Shown here one piece after another: positions 8,617 to 17,973 of a DNA stretch of 64,000 nucleotides; the stretch's first letter is position 1; the number at the start of each line of letters is the position of its first letter. The notes under the pieces are model-generated. The model had not been told where the DNA came from and did no database searches. It worked only from the letters and a program-made list of their open reading frames with translations. The position numbers and the translations under genes are program-made. The DNA comes from Ectothiorhodospira shaposhnikovii (GTDB lineage: Bacteria > Pseudomonadota > Gammaproteobacteria > Ectothiorhodospirales > Ectothiorhodospiraceae), in NCBI RefSeq assembly GCF_022227765.1, contig NZ_JAJMLZ010000011.1, positions 30,772 through 94,771 on the forward strand, given 5' to 3'.

Positions 8617-10257
8617 TCATCGAAACAACGTGGGGCCCGCAAAGAGCGCCGCCCCGATAAGAAGGGTCAGCACCAGCAGCGACACGCCCGCGGTAGGCCA
8701 GTCGCACAGGCGACGTTCCACGCGTTCGATCACGTTTGCGATGACGCGGCCGGCGCGTGCGGTTACGCTCCCGAGCACCAGGATATCCCCTTCCGGCACG
8801 CGCGGCAGGGCCGCGCCGAAACGGCGCAGGGCGAGTACAAGGACGCTACCAAGCAATACCGGCCAGGCGGCGGCCCAGAGCGCCTTGGGGACGAGGCTCT
8901 GCGCGGCGGTAACACCCACGAGTGTGGGGGCCAGCGCCCAGGGCAGGGCCACGGCCAGGAAAGCCATCAGTAGCCAGGGGATCAGCAGACCAGCCTTGGC
9001 CCGGGCCACCGGGGACCCGGCGCGGGTGTCGGCGAGCCGGAACAGGAAATGCAGCATCAACAGGGTACTGCCCGCCGCCGCCACGGTGACGAGGGTCGCA
9101 ACGAGCCCGTCCCCCAGCGGCGTCTTGGCGGCGAGTTTGGCCAGGGCCCCTCCCGTGAGCGGCAGACCGCCCAGCGCGAGCGCCAATAGCCCCGCGGGAA
9201 GCACCAGTGTCCAGGCGCGTCGCCCCCCCGAATGGGCGGCAACGCCGACGGAAAGAAACAACGCCCCCTTGACCAGCACGTGATGCGCGGCGAGGAAGGC
9301 GGCCGCCATGGTAGCCGAGGCATTGCCCGTCGCCAGACCCATGCCGAGCACCGTCGCCACGCCGCCCATCTGGCTCACGCTGGAGTAAGCCAGCACCGTC
9401 TTCGGGTTCTGTTGGGTGATGCCGACGAGCACGGCGTAGAAGGCGGTCAGCAGCCCGATCACGGTCAGCGCCGTGCCCCAGCCGGTCAGGCCCGGGTCGA
9501 GAGGCAGGAACAGAATCAACCCGATCACGCCCGCCTTGATGATCGCACCACTGAGAACCGCCGAGGCCGGCATGGGGGCCGCGGGGTGTGCGATCGGCAA
9601 CCAGACGTGTAGAGGCAGCAGGCCTGCCTTCAAACCGAAGCCCGTGATCAGCAGCCCGACGATGTAATGTCGGGCGGGATTTTCGGGCAGTGCCGCGACG
9701 ACGTCCTGAATCGCGATGCTGGAACCCGGCGCATACGCGGCGAGCAGCGCGAAGGCAAGCAACAGGCAAACCTCCCCGAATACCGCGAGGCCGATATAGA
9801 GCACGCCGGCCCTGCGAGCCGGGGGGGTATCGTCGTGGGCGACCAGGCCCCAGGCGGCCAGGCTCACGATGGCAAAGGCGATGTAGAAGGTCAGCAGATC
9901 GCCCGCAACGAATACCCCGAGGCTGCCCACCTGCGTCAGCAGCCACCACTGGGCAAAACGCGCGGCGTTTGGACCCTTGCCCATGTAGCTTCGTGTATAG
10001 ATCCCCGCGATCATCCAGAGCAGCGAGGCTGCGCCGAGCAGCACGGCTGCAATGGGATCGAGTGAAAAGGTCAGATTGAGGCGGGAATCGTCCAGCACCA
10101 GCGGTGTGGCGTCGTGGGCCAGCAGGGCCGCGGCCAGGCCGGGCAGCGGAGCCAGTCCGAGCAGCGCCGGCATGCGGGCGCGAACGCGCGGGGACAGGCA
10201 GGCCGCCAGCATCGCGAGCGGGACGGCCCAGGTGGCGATCAGCAGCAGGCTATTCAC
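8617..10257 (-). CDS. NuoM/MrpD-like proton-translocating subunit, divergent paralogue
   Basis: A 546-residue polytopic protein of the proton-conducting membrane transporter family (NuoL/M/N, MrpA/D). The core motif is GLKAGLLPLHVWLPIAHPAA, with the lysine expected in helix 7, then SGAIIKAG (helix 8 Lys) and HHVLVKGALFL (helix 12 Lys). The segment aligned by eye to helix 5 reads FYIAFAIVSLAAW and lacks the glutamate that is nearly invariant in this family. A C-terminal extension (about residues 440-546) holds two further hydrophobic stretches. It is the last gene of a seven-gene run and overlaps the previous stop by 4 bases. It probably conducts protons or Na+/H+ poorly, or plays a structural role; that is inference. 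Confidence 0.85.
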   Translation of the reverse strand: MNSLLLIATWAVPLAMLAACLSPRVRARMPALLGLAPLPGLAAALLAHDATPLVLDDSRLNLTFSLDPIAAVLLGAASLLWMIAGIYTRSYMGKGPNAARFAQWWLLTQVGSLGVFVAGDLLTFYIAFAIVSLAAWGLVAHDDTPPARRAGVLYIGLAVFGEVCLLLAFALLAAYAPGSSIAIQDVVAALPENPARHYIVGLLITGFGLKAGLLPLHVWLPIAHPAAPMPASAVLSGAIIKAGVIGLILFLPLDPGLTGWGTALTVIGLLTAFYAVLVGITQQNPKTVLAYSSVSQMGGVATVLGMGLATGNASATMAAAFLAAHHVLVKGALFLSVGVAAHSGGRRAWTLVLPAGLLALALGGLPLTGGALAKLAAKTPLGDGLVATLVTVAAAGSTLLMLHFLFRLADTRAGSPVARAKAGLLIPWLLMAFLAVALPWALAPTLVGVTAAQSLVPKALWAAAWPVLLGSVLVLALRRFGAALPRVPEGDILVLGSVTARAGRVIANVIERVERRLCDWPTAGVSLLVLTLLIGAALFAGPTLFR

Positions 10258-11738
10258 AGGGCGCGTCCGATGTGGACGATGGACAGGGAGGCCAGCGGCA
10301 CCAGGCCGACGCCGATCGAGAGCAGCGCGAGGCCGAGCACTAGAACTTCCCCGCGCCGGTCCACCGGGGCGCGCAGGGGCAGCGCCCTATCCGTCTGGGC
10401 CAGGGCACGGGAAAGTACGCGGAACAGGTAACCACCGGTCAGCAGCCCCCCCGAGACGATGATCAGGACCCACCACCACTGCGCACCCTCGATGGCGGCT
10501 CGCAGCAGCAGCCACTTGGCCATGAAGCCGCCGCTTGGCGGCAGACCCATCAGCGAAAGGCCGGCCAGCCCGAACGCAAACAGGGGGATGGGCAGTACGC
10601 GTCCGATGCCCTCCATGTCCAGGATGCGGTCATGTCCGATCGTCTTCGTGATCAGACCCGCCGCCAGACACATCGAGGCCTTGGCCAGCGCATGCGACAC
10701 CGCTTGCAGGATCCCGCCCGTCCAGGCCGCGGTACCGAGTTGGGTGGCACTTGCCAGCGGGAAGGCCAGAAACAGATAGCCGATCTGCGCCACCGTCGAG
10801 TAGGCGATCAGCATCTTCAGTCGCACCTGCCTGAGGGCAAGCACACTTCCCACCAGGATCGCGGCCGCCCCCAGGGCCCCGAGCAGTTGAGCCGCCATCG
10901 GCGTCGCCACGCCGGGTAGCGCATCCACCCACACCCGGATGATGAGCACGAAGGAGCCCTTCACCACCAGTCCCGAGATCAACGCGCTGGCGGCCGCCGG
11001 GGCACCGGCATGGGCGGCGGGCAGCCAGATGTGCAGGGGGAACAGGGCGGTCTTCGTGAGTAGCCCCACCGTCATCAGTGCGGCTGCCAGCTGGGTCGTG
11101 GGTTCGACACGGACGCGCTCGGCGAGCAGGGCGATATCGAGCGTGCCGTAGGACCCGTAGAGCAGCGCCACGCCCAGCAGGAACAGGGCGGAGCCCAGCA
11201 GCGAGAAGAGGAGATAACGCAGGGCGGCGGTCAGGGCCTCCGCGCGTCCGCTCAGACCGACCAGCGGGACGGCACCGAGGGTGAGCAGTTCCAGTGCCAC
11301 GAACAGGGTGAACAAATCCGAAGCGAGAAAGACCGCGTTGAGTGCGGCCCAGATCGTCAGCAACAGGGTCCAGAACACCCGCGGTGCCCTGGTCTCGGGT
11401 ATTCCACGTGGCATGCCGAAATCGGAACGGGCATAGAGTCCGGCCGCGCCGATCACGACCGCGGTGGTGGCCAGCATCACGATGGAGAGCCCGTCGGCAC
11501 GTAGCAGCACACCCAGGGGGGGCGCCCAGCCGCCCAGCACATATTCCAGTGCATCGCCGCGACGGATCACGGTGGCGGCGATGGCGACGACAATGCCGAG
11601 TTCGAGCGCCAGCAGCACGAGCCCGATCCGTTCCGCATGCCGCCCCCCCAGTACCAGCAGCAGCGGGATGCCGAGTACCGGCCCGAAGATCGCAAGGACC
11701 AGCAGGAAACCCTCGGGTGTCGCGGTCACGGGACTCAC
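10254..11738 (-). CDS. MrpD/NuoM-like cation/proton antiporter subunit
   Basis: A 494-residue membrane protein with about 14 hydrophobic segments. The canonical residues of a working antiporter-like subunit are present: Glu in FVALELLTLGAVPL (helix 5), Lys in LLTKTALFPLHIWLPAAHAG (helix 7), Lys in SGLVVKGSF (helix 8) and Lys in HALAKASMCLAAG (helix 12). Mrp antiporters exchange Na+ for H+ across the inner membrane. It overlaps the NuoK-like gene upstream and the second paralogue downstream by 4 bases each, a sign of translational coupling. The family is certain; whether the complex is an antiporter or a redox-linked pump module cannot be read from sequence. Confidence 0.88.
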   Translation of the reverse strand: MSPVTATPEGFLLVLAIFGPVLGIPLLLVLGGRHAERIGLVLLALELGIVVAIAATVIRRGDALEYVLGGWAPPLGVLLRADGLSIVMLATTAVVIGAAGLYARSDFGMPRGIPETRAPRVFWTLLLTIWAALNAVFLASDLFTLFVALELLTLGAVPLVGLSGRAEALTAALRYLLFSLLGSALFLLGVALLYGSYGTLDIALLAERVRVEPTTQLAAALMTVGLLTKTALFPLHIWLPAAHAGAPAAASALISGLVVKGSFVLIIRVWVDALPGVATPMAAQLLGALGAAAILVGSVLALRQVRLKMLIAYSTVAQIGYLFLAFPLASATQLGTAAWTGGILQAVSHALAKASMCLAAGLITKTIGHDRILDMEGIGRVLPIPLFAFGLAGLSLMGLPPSGGFMAKWLLLRAAIEGAQWWWVLIIVSGGLLTGGYLFRVLSRALAQTDRALPLRAPVDRRGEVLVLGLALLSIGVGLVPLASLSIVHIGRAL

Positions 11739-12082
11739 GAATCAGCGTCCTTGCCCTTGCCGGAGTCTTTTGGCTCGGGGCGTAGTGTCACCCGGCCGGT
11801 CTCGGCGAACAGCCGAAGCATGATCGCCACGGCGAGTGCGGTGCCGGCGAGTGCCACGACGATGGCGATGATCACGAAGGCCTGGGCCACCGGGTCCGCG
11901 GGGAACCCGGCTGTCGCTCCTCGTTGGGTGACCACGCCGAACACGAGAAACAGGCCACCGCCCAGCACGTTGAATGCGAGGATCTTGCGTAGTGGATGGG
12001 GCTGCACCACAAGCCCGTAGAGGCCCACGCCCACCAGCGCGGCGGCGAGCAACCCATACAGCGTGGTGATGGTCGGCGTCAC
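11735..12082 (-). CDS. MrpC/NuoK-like subunit
   Basis: A 115-residue protein with three hydrophobic segments, read from a GTG at 12082 that overlaps the upstream stop as GTGA. The segment LRKILAFNVLGGGLFLVFG, then DPVAQAFVIIAIVVALAGTA, matches MrpC/MnhC and NuoK (typically 100-120 residues), including the N/G-rich helix 2 and the acidic DP-QA-V/I-T/A region. A longer upstream extension in the same frame is antisense-like in composition and was not used. It is the smallest subunit of the Mrp-like block. Confidence 0.82.
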   Translation of the reverse strand: MTPTITTLYGLLAAALVGVGLYGLVVQPHPLRKILAFNVLGGGLFLVFGVVTQRGATAGFPADPVAQAFVIIAIVVALAGTALAVAIMLRLFAETGRVTLRPEPKDSGKGKDADS

Positions 12083-12513
12083 CGTTCGGCACGCTTCGCG
12101 TCTTGCGCCGCGGACATGCCGGCCGGGAGCGGAGAGGGCGACTGCCTCGGCGGACCCTCCAGCAGCATGGCGAGCGCGACCGTCATCGAAACCGCGATGC
12201 AAAGCACTGCGATCAGACTGCGCATGGCCGGTCCGGGACGCTCCAGAACGGCGGCTTCCTCACCGGCACGCATGCGGGCGGCGACAGATAGCAGCAACAC
12301 GCCGGTCACGACGGCCACCGCTGCCTGGGTCAGGGCCACCCCCACTGCGCCCAGGCGCACCCAGACCAGCCCCAGCAACAGGCCGAAGGCGATAAAGCCC
12401 ACCGCCGCCGCAAAAGTGGCCCGCGCGACATGGATCCAGATGGCGGCAACCAGCACCCACATGATCAGTCCGAGCTCGATGAACCCCGGACCGGTCATGC
12501 GGCGCAGGACCAC
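12079..12513 (-). CDS. MbhD/DUF4040-like membrane subunit of Mrp-type complex
   Basis: A 144-residue protein with about four to five hydrophobic segments. The segment IWIHVARATFAAAVGFIAFG followed by GAVGVALTQAAVAVVTGVLL resembles the DUF4040/MbhD domain, which corresponds to the region after the antiporter domain of MrpA and to NuoJ-side subunits. The C-terminal third (about residues 95-118) is another hydrophobic segment and may be an MbhE-like remnant. ATG codons at 12513 and 12498 are both possible starts. It begins 8 bases or more after the adaptor-gene stop at 12521. Assignment rests on pattern and neighbours. Confidence 0.68.
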   Translation of the reverse strand: MVLRRMTGPGFIELGLIMWVLVAAIWIHVARATFAAAVGFIAFGLLLGLVWVRLGAVGVALTQAAVAVVTGVLLLSVAARMRAGEEAAVLERPGPAMRSLIAVLCIAVSMTVALAMLLEGPPRQSPSPLPAGMSAAQDAKRAER

Positions 12514-12520
12514 TGACGTG

Positions 12521-13594
12521 TCATTGACTCAACATCCCGGTGCGATAGGGGCTGATCACCATGCCGGCCTGTAGCCGGCCGACACCCGCGGAGACGATCC
12601 TCTGGCCACCGTGCAGCCCCTCCAGCACGATCACCGTGTCGCGGTCGGCCTCGCCCAGGGTCACCACTTGGCGCTCGATGACGTAGGTCTCCGGATCGAC
12701 CGCCCAGACGAAAGCATCCCCCGCCTCGGTTTCGCCCACCGCGCTCAGGGGAACACGTAATACGGACCGAAGGTAGACGGTGGGGCGCGCGTGGACGGTC
12801 GCGGTCATGCCGGGCAGCAGATTGATGTCCTCGGGCCGGTCGATTGCCAGGGTCACCCGGAAGCTCTGGGTGACGGCGTCGGCCCGGGTGGCGATCTCGG
12901 TGACCCGGGCGGGAAATGCCCGGTCGGGGGCCGCGGCGAAGACGGCCTCGGCGACAGGCCTATCGCGCGGCAGTTCGCTCAAACGTCCCAACACCCGTTC
13001 AGGGAGATCGACGACGACCTCCAGTGCCTCGGATGCTTCCAGCAGCAGTACCGGTTGATCGGCCCGAACCCTCTGGTGGTTTTCGATCAGTGTGGCGGCG
13101 ACGATGCCGTCGAAGGGGGCTGTGAGCGTTGCGTCCTCAAGGATCTTGCGCGCCTGCGCGGTGCGCAGCGTCGCGATCTCGAATTCGGCCCGCTTCCGGT
13201 CCACTTCGGCCGGGGTCACCGGCGACACGGGCGAGCCGGCCAGTCTGGAGAAGCGCAGGAAATCCGCTTCCGCAAGCGCCAGCCGGGCTTCCTCCAGGGC
13301 AACGCGGTTTTGCAGGTCGCGCGGATCGAGCTGAGCCAGCAGTTCGCCGGTGGCGACCCGTTGCCCGGCGACTACCGGCCGTTCGCTCAGCAGCCCGGAC
13401 ACGGGGAAGGCCAGCGCCGAACGCCGGGTCGCCTGTACCCGTCCCGGCAGTTCCAGGATTTCCGCGTCAACCCCTACCACAAGCGTCTGCACCAGGGGCG
13501 CCCGCCCGGTCTCATCCAGGAGGGTCCGGGCGGCGGTCTGCGCCTGGGCCGCCCCGGCGTGCAGCAATACCAACACCAGCAGGATCATTCTCAT
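12521..13594 (-). CDS. RND efflux periplasmic adaptor subunit (second copy)
   Basis: A 357-residue membrane-fusion protein starting at the ATG at 13594, 9 bases after a GAGGAG ribosome site. A signal peptide is evident at residues 1-19 (MILLVLVLLHAGAAQAQT region). Then come the biotinyl/lipoyl-like half-motifs (VSGLLSERPVVAGQRVATGE and TLTAPFDGIVAATLIE), a coiled-coil hairpin between them, a beta-barrel domain and LLPGMTATVHA near residue 280. MFPs bridge an RND pump to an outer-membrane channel. Here the gene follows the pump by 10 bases, while another MFP gene precedes the pump, giving an MFP-RND-MFP arrangement. No outer-membrane TolC-type gene is present in the window. Confidence 0.9.
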   Translation of the reverse strand: MRMILLVLVLLHAGAAQAQTAARTLLDETGRAPLVQTLVVGVDAEILELPGRVQATRRSALAFPVSGLLSERPVVAGQRVATGELLAQLDPRDLQNRVALEEARLALAEADFLRFSRLAGSPVSPVTPAEVDRKRAEFEIATLRTAQARKILEDATLTAPFDGIVAATLIENHQRVRADQPVLLLEASEALEVVVDLPERVLGRLSELPRDRPVAEAVFAAAPDRAFPARVTEIATRADAVTQSFRVTLAIDRPEDINLLPGMTATVHARPTVYLRSVLRVPLSAVGETEAGDAFVWAVDPETYVIERQVVTLGEADRDTVIVLEGLHGGQRIVSAGVGRLQAGMVISPYRTGMLSQ

Positions 13595-13604
13595 GTTCCT
13601 CTCC

Positions 13605-16600
13605 TCAGGACGCCGGCACCGCGGGACCGGGGTCGACGGGCTCGTCCTTGGATCGCGACGGCACCCGGTACAGGGTTGCGTACAGCACCGGCACCACGAC
13701 CAGCGTGAGTACCGTGGCAAAGCTGAGTCCGCCGATGATGGTCACGGCCATGCCGACGAAGAAGGGATCCTGGAACAGGGGCAGCATGCCCAGCACCGTG
13801 GTACCCGCGGCCATCACCACCGGTCGGATACGGCTGACACCGGCGTTGAGCACCGCATCCAGGGGCATCCTTCCTTCGCGCAGTTCCAGGTTGATCTCAT
13901 CCATCAACACGATGGCGTTCTTGATCAACATGCCGGACAGTGCGAGGAAGCCCAGCAGCGCCATGAAGCCGAACGGCTCGTTGGCCAGGAGAAGCCCGAC
14001 GGTGACACCGATCACGGCGAGCGGCACCGTGAGCATGATCGCCAGCGGCTGGCGCAGGTTATTGAACAGCAGCACCAGGATCAGGACCATCAGCAGTAGC
14101 GGCACCGGGATGCCGGCGGCAATGTAACGTTGGGCACGGGCCGAGTCCTCGAACTCGCCGCCCCACTCCAGGCGGTAGTCCGGCGGAAGTTCCAGCGCGT
14201 CGATCCGGGGCTTGACCGCGGCCAGCAGGGTACTGGCCAACTCGCCGGGAAAGGCGTCGGCTCGCACTTCAATGGTGCGCACGCGATCGCGCCGCATGAT
14301 GATCGGGTTGTCCCACTCCACCTCGAAACCACTGACGACCTGCCGTAGCGGGATCGCCTGTTCGGCTGCCGGACTCCAGATCTGCACGTCGCCGAGACTG
14401 GCGACGTCTCGACGTTCATCCTCCGGCGCCCGGGAGATGATGGGAATCAGGTCGTCACCCTCGCGATAGAGACCGATCATGTTGCCCTCGGTCGCGCGCT
14501 GCAGGGCACGCGCCAGCTGGGGCCGATCGATGCCGGTAAGCCGTGCCTGCGCCTCGGAGAACTGCGGCGCGAGCACCATCGTCTGCTGACGCCAGTCCGT
14601 GGTTGCGATCTGTGCCAGTCCGGAATCAGCGATGATCCGTTCGGCCTGCGCCGCCAGGTCACGCAAGACCTCCGGGTCCGGACCACTGAACCGCGCGCGG
14701 ACCTTGAATGTGCCGCCGGGTCCCAGCTGGAACAGGTTCACGACCGGCTCGCCGTTTGGAAGCGTGTCCCGGATGAAGTCGTAGACATCGAGTGTGAGGT
14801 CACCGATCCTGCGCCGGTCATCCACCTCGACAATCAGCTGACCGTAGCTGCGGTTGGGGTCTTCCGGGGTGTAGGTCAGCTGGAAGCGCTGGGCGCCGCT
14901 GCCGACGAAGCTGGAGACGGCGACCACCTCTTCCCGGGAGAGCAGGTAGTCCTCGATGACCTTCATGTCCGCCGAGGTGGCGTGGATGTCGGCCCCCTGC
15001 GGCAGGTAGTAGTTGACCATGAACTGGGGCTGGGTCGATGGCGGGAAGAACCCTTCCCGAAGCATGCCGAAGCCGATGATGGCCAGGACGAGGAGGCCGA
15101 CCGTCGCGGCCAGGGTCAGGTAACGGACCCGGATGCAGAGCACCAGGAATCTGCGATAGGTTTGGTAGAACCGGCTTTCACCGCCGGAGGACGCCTTTTC
15201 CGGCTTCAGGAACAGGTGGCAGAGCAGCGGGGTCAGGGTCAGGGCCGTGATCCAGCTCAGCAGCAGCGAAACCAGCATCACCACGAACAGGGAACGGGTG
15301 TACTCACCGGTGTTGTCGGCGGAGAAGCCGATGGGGACGAAGGCGAGCACCGCGATGCCGGTCGCGCCGAGCAGGGGCATGGCCGTCTGCGCGACGATCT
15401 CCTTTGCGGCCTTGATCCGGTCCATGCCCCGGGTAATGCGCACCAGGATCCCGTCCGTGACGACGATGGCATTGTCCACCAGCATGCCCAGCGCGATGAT
15501 CAGTGCACCCAGCGAGATGCGTTGCAGGGTGATGTCCAGCGCATACATCACGATCAGCGTGCCAAGGATGGTCACCAGGAGCACGACGCCGATGATGAGG
15601 CCGGAGCGCAGCCCCATGAATACCAGCAACACGACGATGACGATGGCCACGGCCTGGGCGAGGCTGACGATGAAGTTGTTGATGGCCTCGGTCACCGCGC
15701 GGGCCTGGAAGGCGATCACGTCGATCTCCATGCCGACGGGTGTGAGCGGCGCAAGCTCCGCCAGTCGCTGTTCCACCAGTTCACCCATCACCACCACGTT
15801 CCCGCCCGAGACGGTGGAGATGCCCAGTCCGATCGCCGGCTTGCCGTTGAAGCGCATCAGGGCCGTGGGCGGGTCCTGGTAGCCGCGGGTGACGGTCGCC
15901 AGGTCACGTACCCGGATCAGCCGCCCCTGGCCGGTGGGATCCGGAATCAGTACATTGGAGATGGCCTCCACGGAATCGAACTCGCCGGTGGGCCGCACGA
16001 CGATCCGGCTACCCCCGACGCTGACCCGTCCGGCATCGGTCACCGTGTTCTGTTCGCCGATGGTCCGGTACACGAGTTCCAGCGGGATGCCCAGTTGGGC
16101 CATTCGGGCGCGTGAAACCTCCAGGAAGATGTGCTCGCGCTGAACGCCGTTCAGCGCGACGCTCGCAACACCGGGGACTTGCAGGAGTTCGCGGCGCAAC
16201 AGGTCGGCGTAATCCTTCAGCGCCGAGTACGTGAAGCCCTCTCCGGTGATGGCCAGGTACACACCAAAGACATCCCCGAAATTGTCGTTCACGACGGAGG
16301 GGAGCACCCCGGGTGGCAGGCGGGATTGAGCGTCGCCGACCTGGCGTCGGAGTTCGTCCCAGATCTGCGGCATTTCCGCGGCCGTATAGGCCTGCTGGAT
16401 CTCCGGTGTGATGATGGACAGCCCGTCCGTGGACTGGGAGGTAATCCGCCATAGCTGCGGCATCTGCTGGATTGCGGTCTCCAGCACGTCCGTCACCTCG
16501 CGTTGGACCTCCTCGGCGCTGGCACCCGGATAATGGGTCACGACCTTGGCCACCTTGATCGTGAACTCGGGGTCCTCCAGCCGCCCCATGTTCTCGTAGG

Positions 16601-16685
16601 CGAAGATGCCGCCGCCGATGGTCAGGAAGGTGATGAACAGGACGATGACTTTCTTGTGAATCGACAACTCGGCGATGTTCATCAT
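13605..16685 (-). CDS. RND-family efflux pump inner-membrane subunit
   Basis: A 1026-residue AcrB/HAE1-type transporter with the usual two-repeat layout: a first helix at about 12-30, a large periplasmic loop, a helix bundle at about 335-500, a second periplasmic loop, and a final bundle at about 850-1000. The helix 4 motif reads LGMLVDNAIVVTDGI; classical drug pumps have two adjacent aspartates (GLLVDDAIVV), and here the second is Asn, as in several non-classical RND groups. It overlaps the upstream MFP gene (ATGA). Drug versus other hydrophobic substrate cannot be decided. The operon continues into Mrp-like subunits. Confidence 0.95.
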   Translation of the reverse strand: MMNIAELSIHKKVIVLFITFLTIGGGIFAYENMGRLEDPEFTIKVAKVVTHYPGASAEEVQREVTDVLETAIQQMPQLWRITSQSTDGLSIITPEIQQAYTAAEMPQIWDELRRQVGDAQSRLPPGVLPSVVNDNFGDVFGVYLAITGEGFTYSALKDYADLLRRELLQVPGVASVALNGVQREHIFLEVSRARMAQLGIPLELVYRTIGEQNTVTDAGRVSVGGSRIVVRPTGEFDSVEAISNVLIPDPTGQGRLIRVRDLATVTRGYQDPPTALMRFNGKPAIGLGISTVSGGNVVVMGELVEQRLAELAPLTPVGMEIDVIAFQARAVTEAINNFIVSLAQAVAIVIVVLLVFMGLRSGLIIGVVLLVTILGTLIVMYALDITLQRISLGALIIALGMLVDNAIVVTDGILVRITRGMDRIKAAKEIVAQTAMPLLGATGIAVLAFVPIGFSADNTGEYTRSLFVVMLVSLLLSWITALTLTPLLCHLFLKPEKASSGGESRFYQTYRRFLVLCIRVRYLTLAATVGLLVLAIIGFGMLREGFFPPSTQPQFMVNYYLPQGADIHATSADMKVIEDYLLSREEVVAVSSFVGSGAQRFQLTYTPEDPNRSYGQLIVEVDDRRRIGDLTLDVYDFIRDTLPNGEPVVNLFQLGPGGTFKVRARFSGPDPEVLRDLAAQAERIIADSGLAQIATTDWRQQTMVLAPQFSEAQARLTGIDRPQLARALQRATEGNMIGLYREGDDLIPIISRAPEDERRDVASLGDVQIWSPAAEQAIPLRQVVSGFEVEWDNPIIMRRDRVRTIEVRADAFPGELASTLLAAVKPRIDALELPPDYRLEWGGEFEDSARAQRYIAAGIPVPLLLMVLILVLLFNNLRQPLAIMLTVPLAVIGVTVGLLLANEPFGFMALLGFLALSGMLIKNAIVLMDEINLELREGRMPLDAVLNAGVSRIRPVVMAAGTTVLGMLPLFQDPFFVGMAVTIIGGLSFATVLTLVVVPVLYATLYRVPSRSKDEPVDPGPAVPAS

Positions 16686-17824
16686 CAGTCCCTCGTCCGG
16701 ACTCGTTCGCCGTCGGCGAGATAGGCGGCACCGGCGGTGACCACCCGATCACCCTCCGACAGGCCCTCCAGCACCTGAACGGTACGGCCGCTCAGGCTCC
16801 CGATCCGCACGAACCTTCGCTGCACCGTGGACTGCTCAGGGTCCAGCAGCCAGACGAAGGATCTGCGATCGGATGTGGCCTGGAGTGCCTCCACCGGGAG
16901 AAAGTGCATGGAACGGATATCCACGATCTCGTCATGGGGCACGAAGCTCGCACTCATGCCGGGGAGGATGTTGGCCCCTTCCGGAGCGGGCAGGCCGAGG
17001 ACCACGCGGTAGGTGTTGGTGCGGGGATCCGCGCGCGTTTCCAGCTCTTTCACCGAGACCGGGAACTGTCTCCCCGGCAGTACTTCGAAGCTGACCGTTC
17101 CGACCTCGGTGCCGAGCAGGGATCGGCCGGCCGGCGGCAACCGCACCACGTCGAGTTCGGGTAGCTGGATGCGAACCTCAAGCCGGCTGATGTCTTCGAG
17201 CAGCAGGATGGGTTCGCCGGCTTGCACGGTCTGAAAATTGTCGATGAGGCGGCGGGCGACGCGGCCCGGGAACGGGGCCAGGAGTTCGGTATCCTCCAGG
17301 CGCTTTTGCGCCAGCGCCAGTTCGGCGTCGGCCACCTGGAAGCGCGCGCGGGCCTGGTCCCGCTCCGCCGCCGTCACTACCCCGGATACGAAGGCTCTTT
17401 CGATGCGGTCCAACCGGGATCGGGCCTCGTTCCGGTCCGCCCGTCGCCCGTCGCGCTCGTTCACGAAATCGCGGGGGTCGATCCGGGCCAGCAGCGTTCC
17501 CGCCTCGACGAACTGTCCCTCCTGGATGGGGAGATCGATCAGCGGTCCGGAGACGATGAAGGCGAGTTCGGCACGCTGATCCGCGCGCACCTCACCGGGA
17601 AACTGTCGGCGCGCCGGCAGTTCGGGAGGCCCCAGCAGTACCGAATCCACCAATCGCGGAGGCGCCCCCGTCAGGTCCTCGGGGGGACCTCCGCAGGCGG
17701 TAAGCAGGACCAGTGCCGCAAGCGCCGGAACCAGAGCCCATCCGATCCTTGCGGAAGACTCCGGTACCTGACCAAGGGTCGGAGTGAACCTGACGATCCG
17801 CCACCATACTGAACGCAAGCGCAC
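16685..17824 (-). CDS. RND efflux periplasmic adaptor lipoprotein (first copy)
   Basis: Start chosen at a GTG at 17824 because a GGGAGG ribosome site lies 5-6 bases upstream; an ATG at 17890 has no such support. The 379-residue product has a hydrophobic segment ending in a lipobox, LLTACGG, with Cys44 as the lipidation site. Downstream are the two lipoyl half-motifs (VSGPLIDLPIQEGQFVEAG and LLAPFPGRVARRLIDN), a coiled coil, and ILPGMSASFVP at the barrel. It is the first gene of the run that continues into the RND pump, a second MFP and four Mrp-like genes, and it is divergent from a lipoprotein hydrolase gene. Confidence 0.9.
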   Translation of the reverse strand: MRLRSVWWRIVRFTPTLGQVPESSARIGWALVPALAALVLLTACGGPPEDLTGAPPRLVDSVLLGPPELPARRQFPGEVRADQRAELAFIVSGPLIDLPIQEGQFVEAGTLLARIDPRDFVNERDGRRADRNEARSRLDRIERAFVSGVVTAAERDQARARFQVADAELALAQKRLEDTELLAPFPGRVARRLIDNFQTVQAGEPILLLEDISRLEVRIQLPELDVVRLPPAGRSLLGTEVGTVSFEVLPGRQFPVSVKELETRADPRTNTYRVVLGLPAPEGANILPGMSASFVPHDEIVDIRSMHFLPVEALQATSDRRSFVWLLDPEQSTVQRRFVRIGSLSGRTVQVLEGLSEGDRVVTAGAAYLADGERVRTRD

Positions 17825-17973
17825 AGCACCCTCCCTCGGCCCGCCGAGCGGTTTTCCCCTTCCCGGAATGTCGCACAACCGATGCCGCAATGATAGTCTC
17901 CCGCTTCAGAAAAGGGCGGGCATTTGAACGTGAAATCCGTCCAGCCCACATCCCGTTCCGGCGCGAGACCGAC

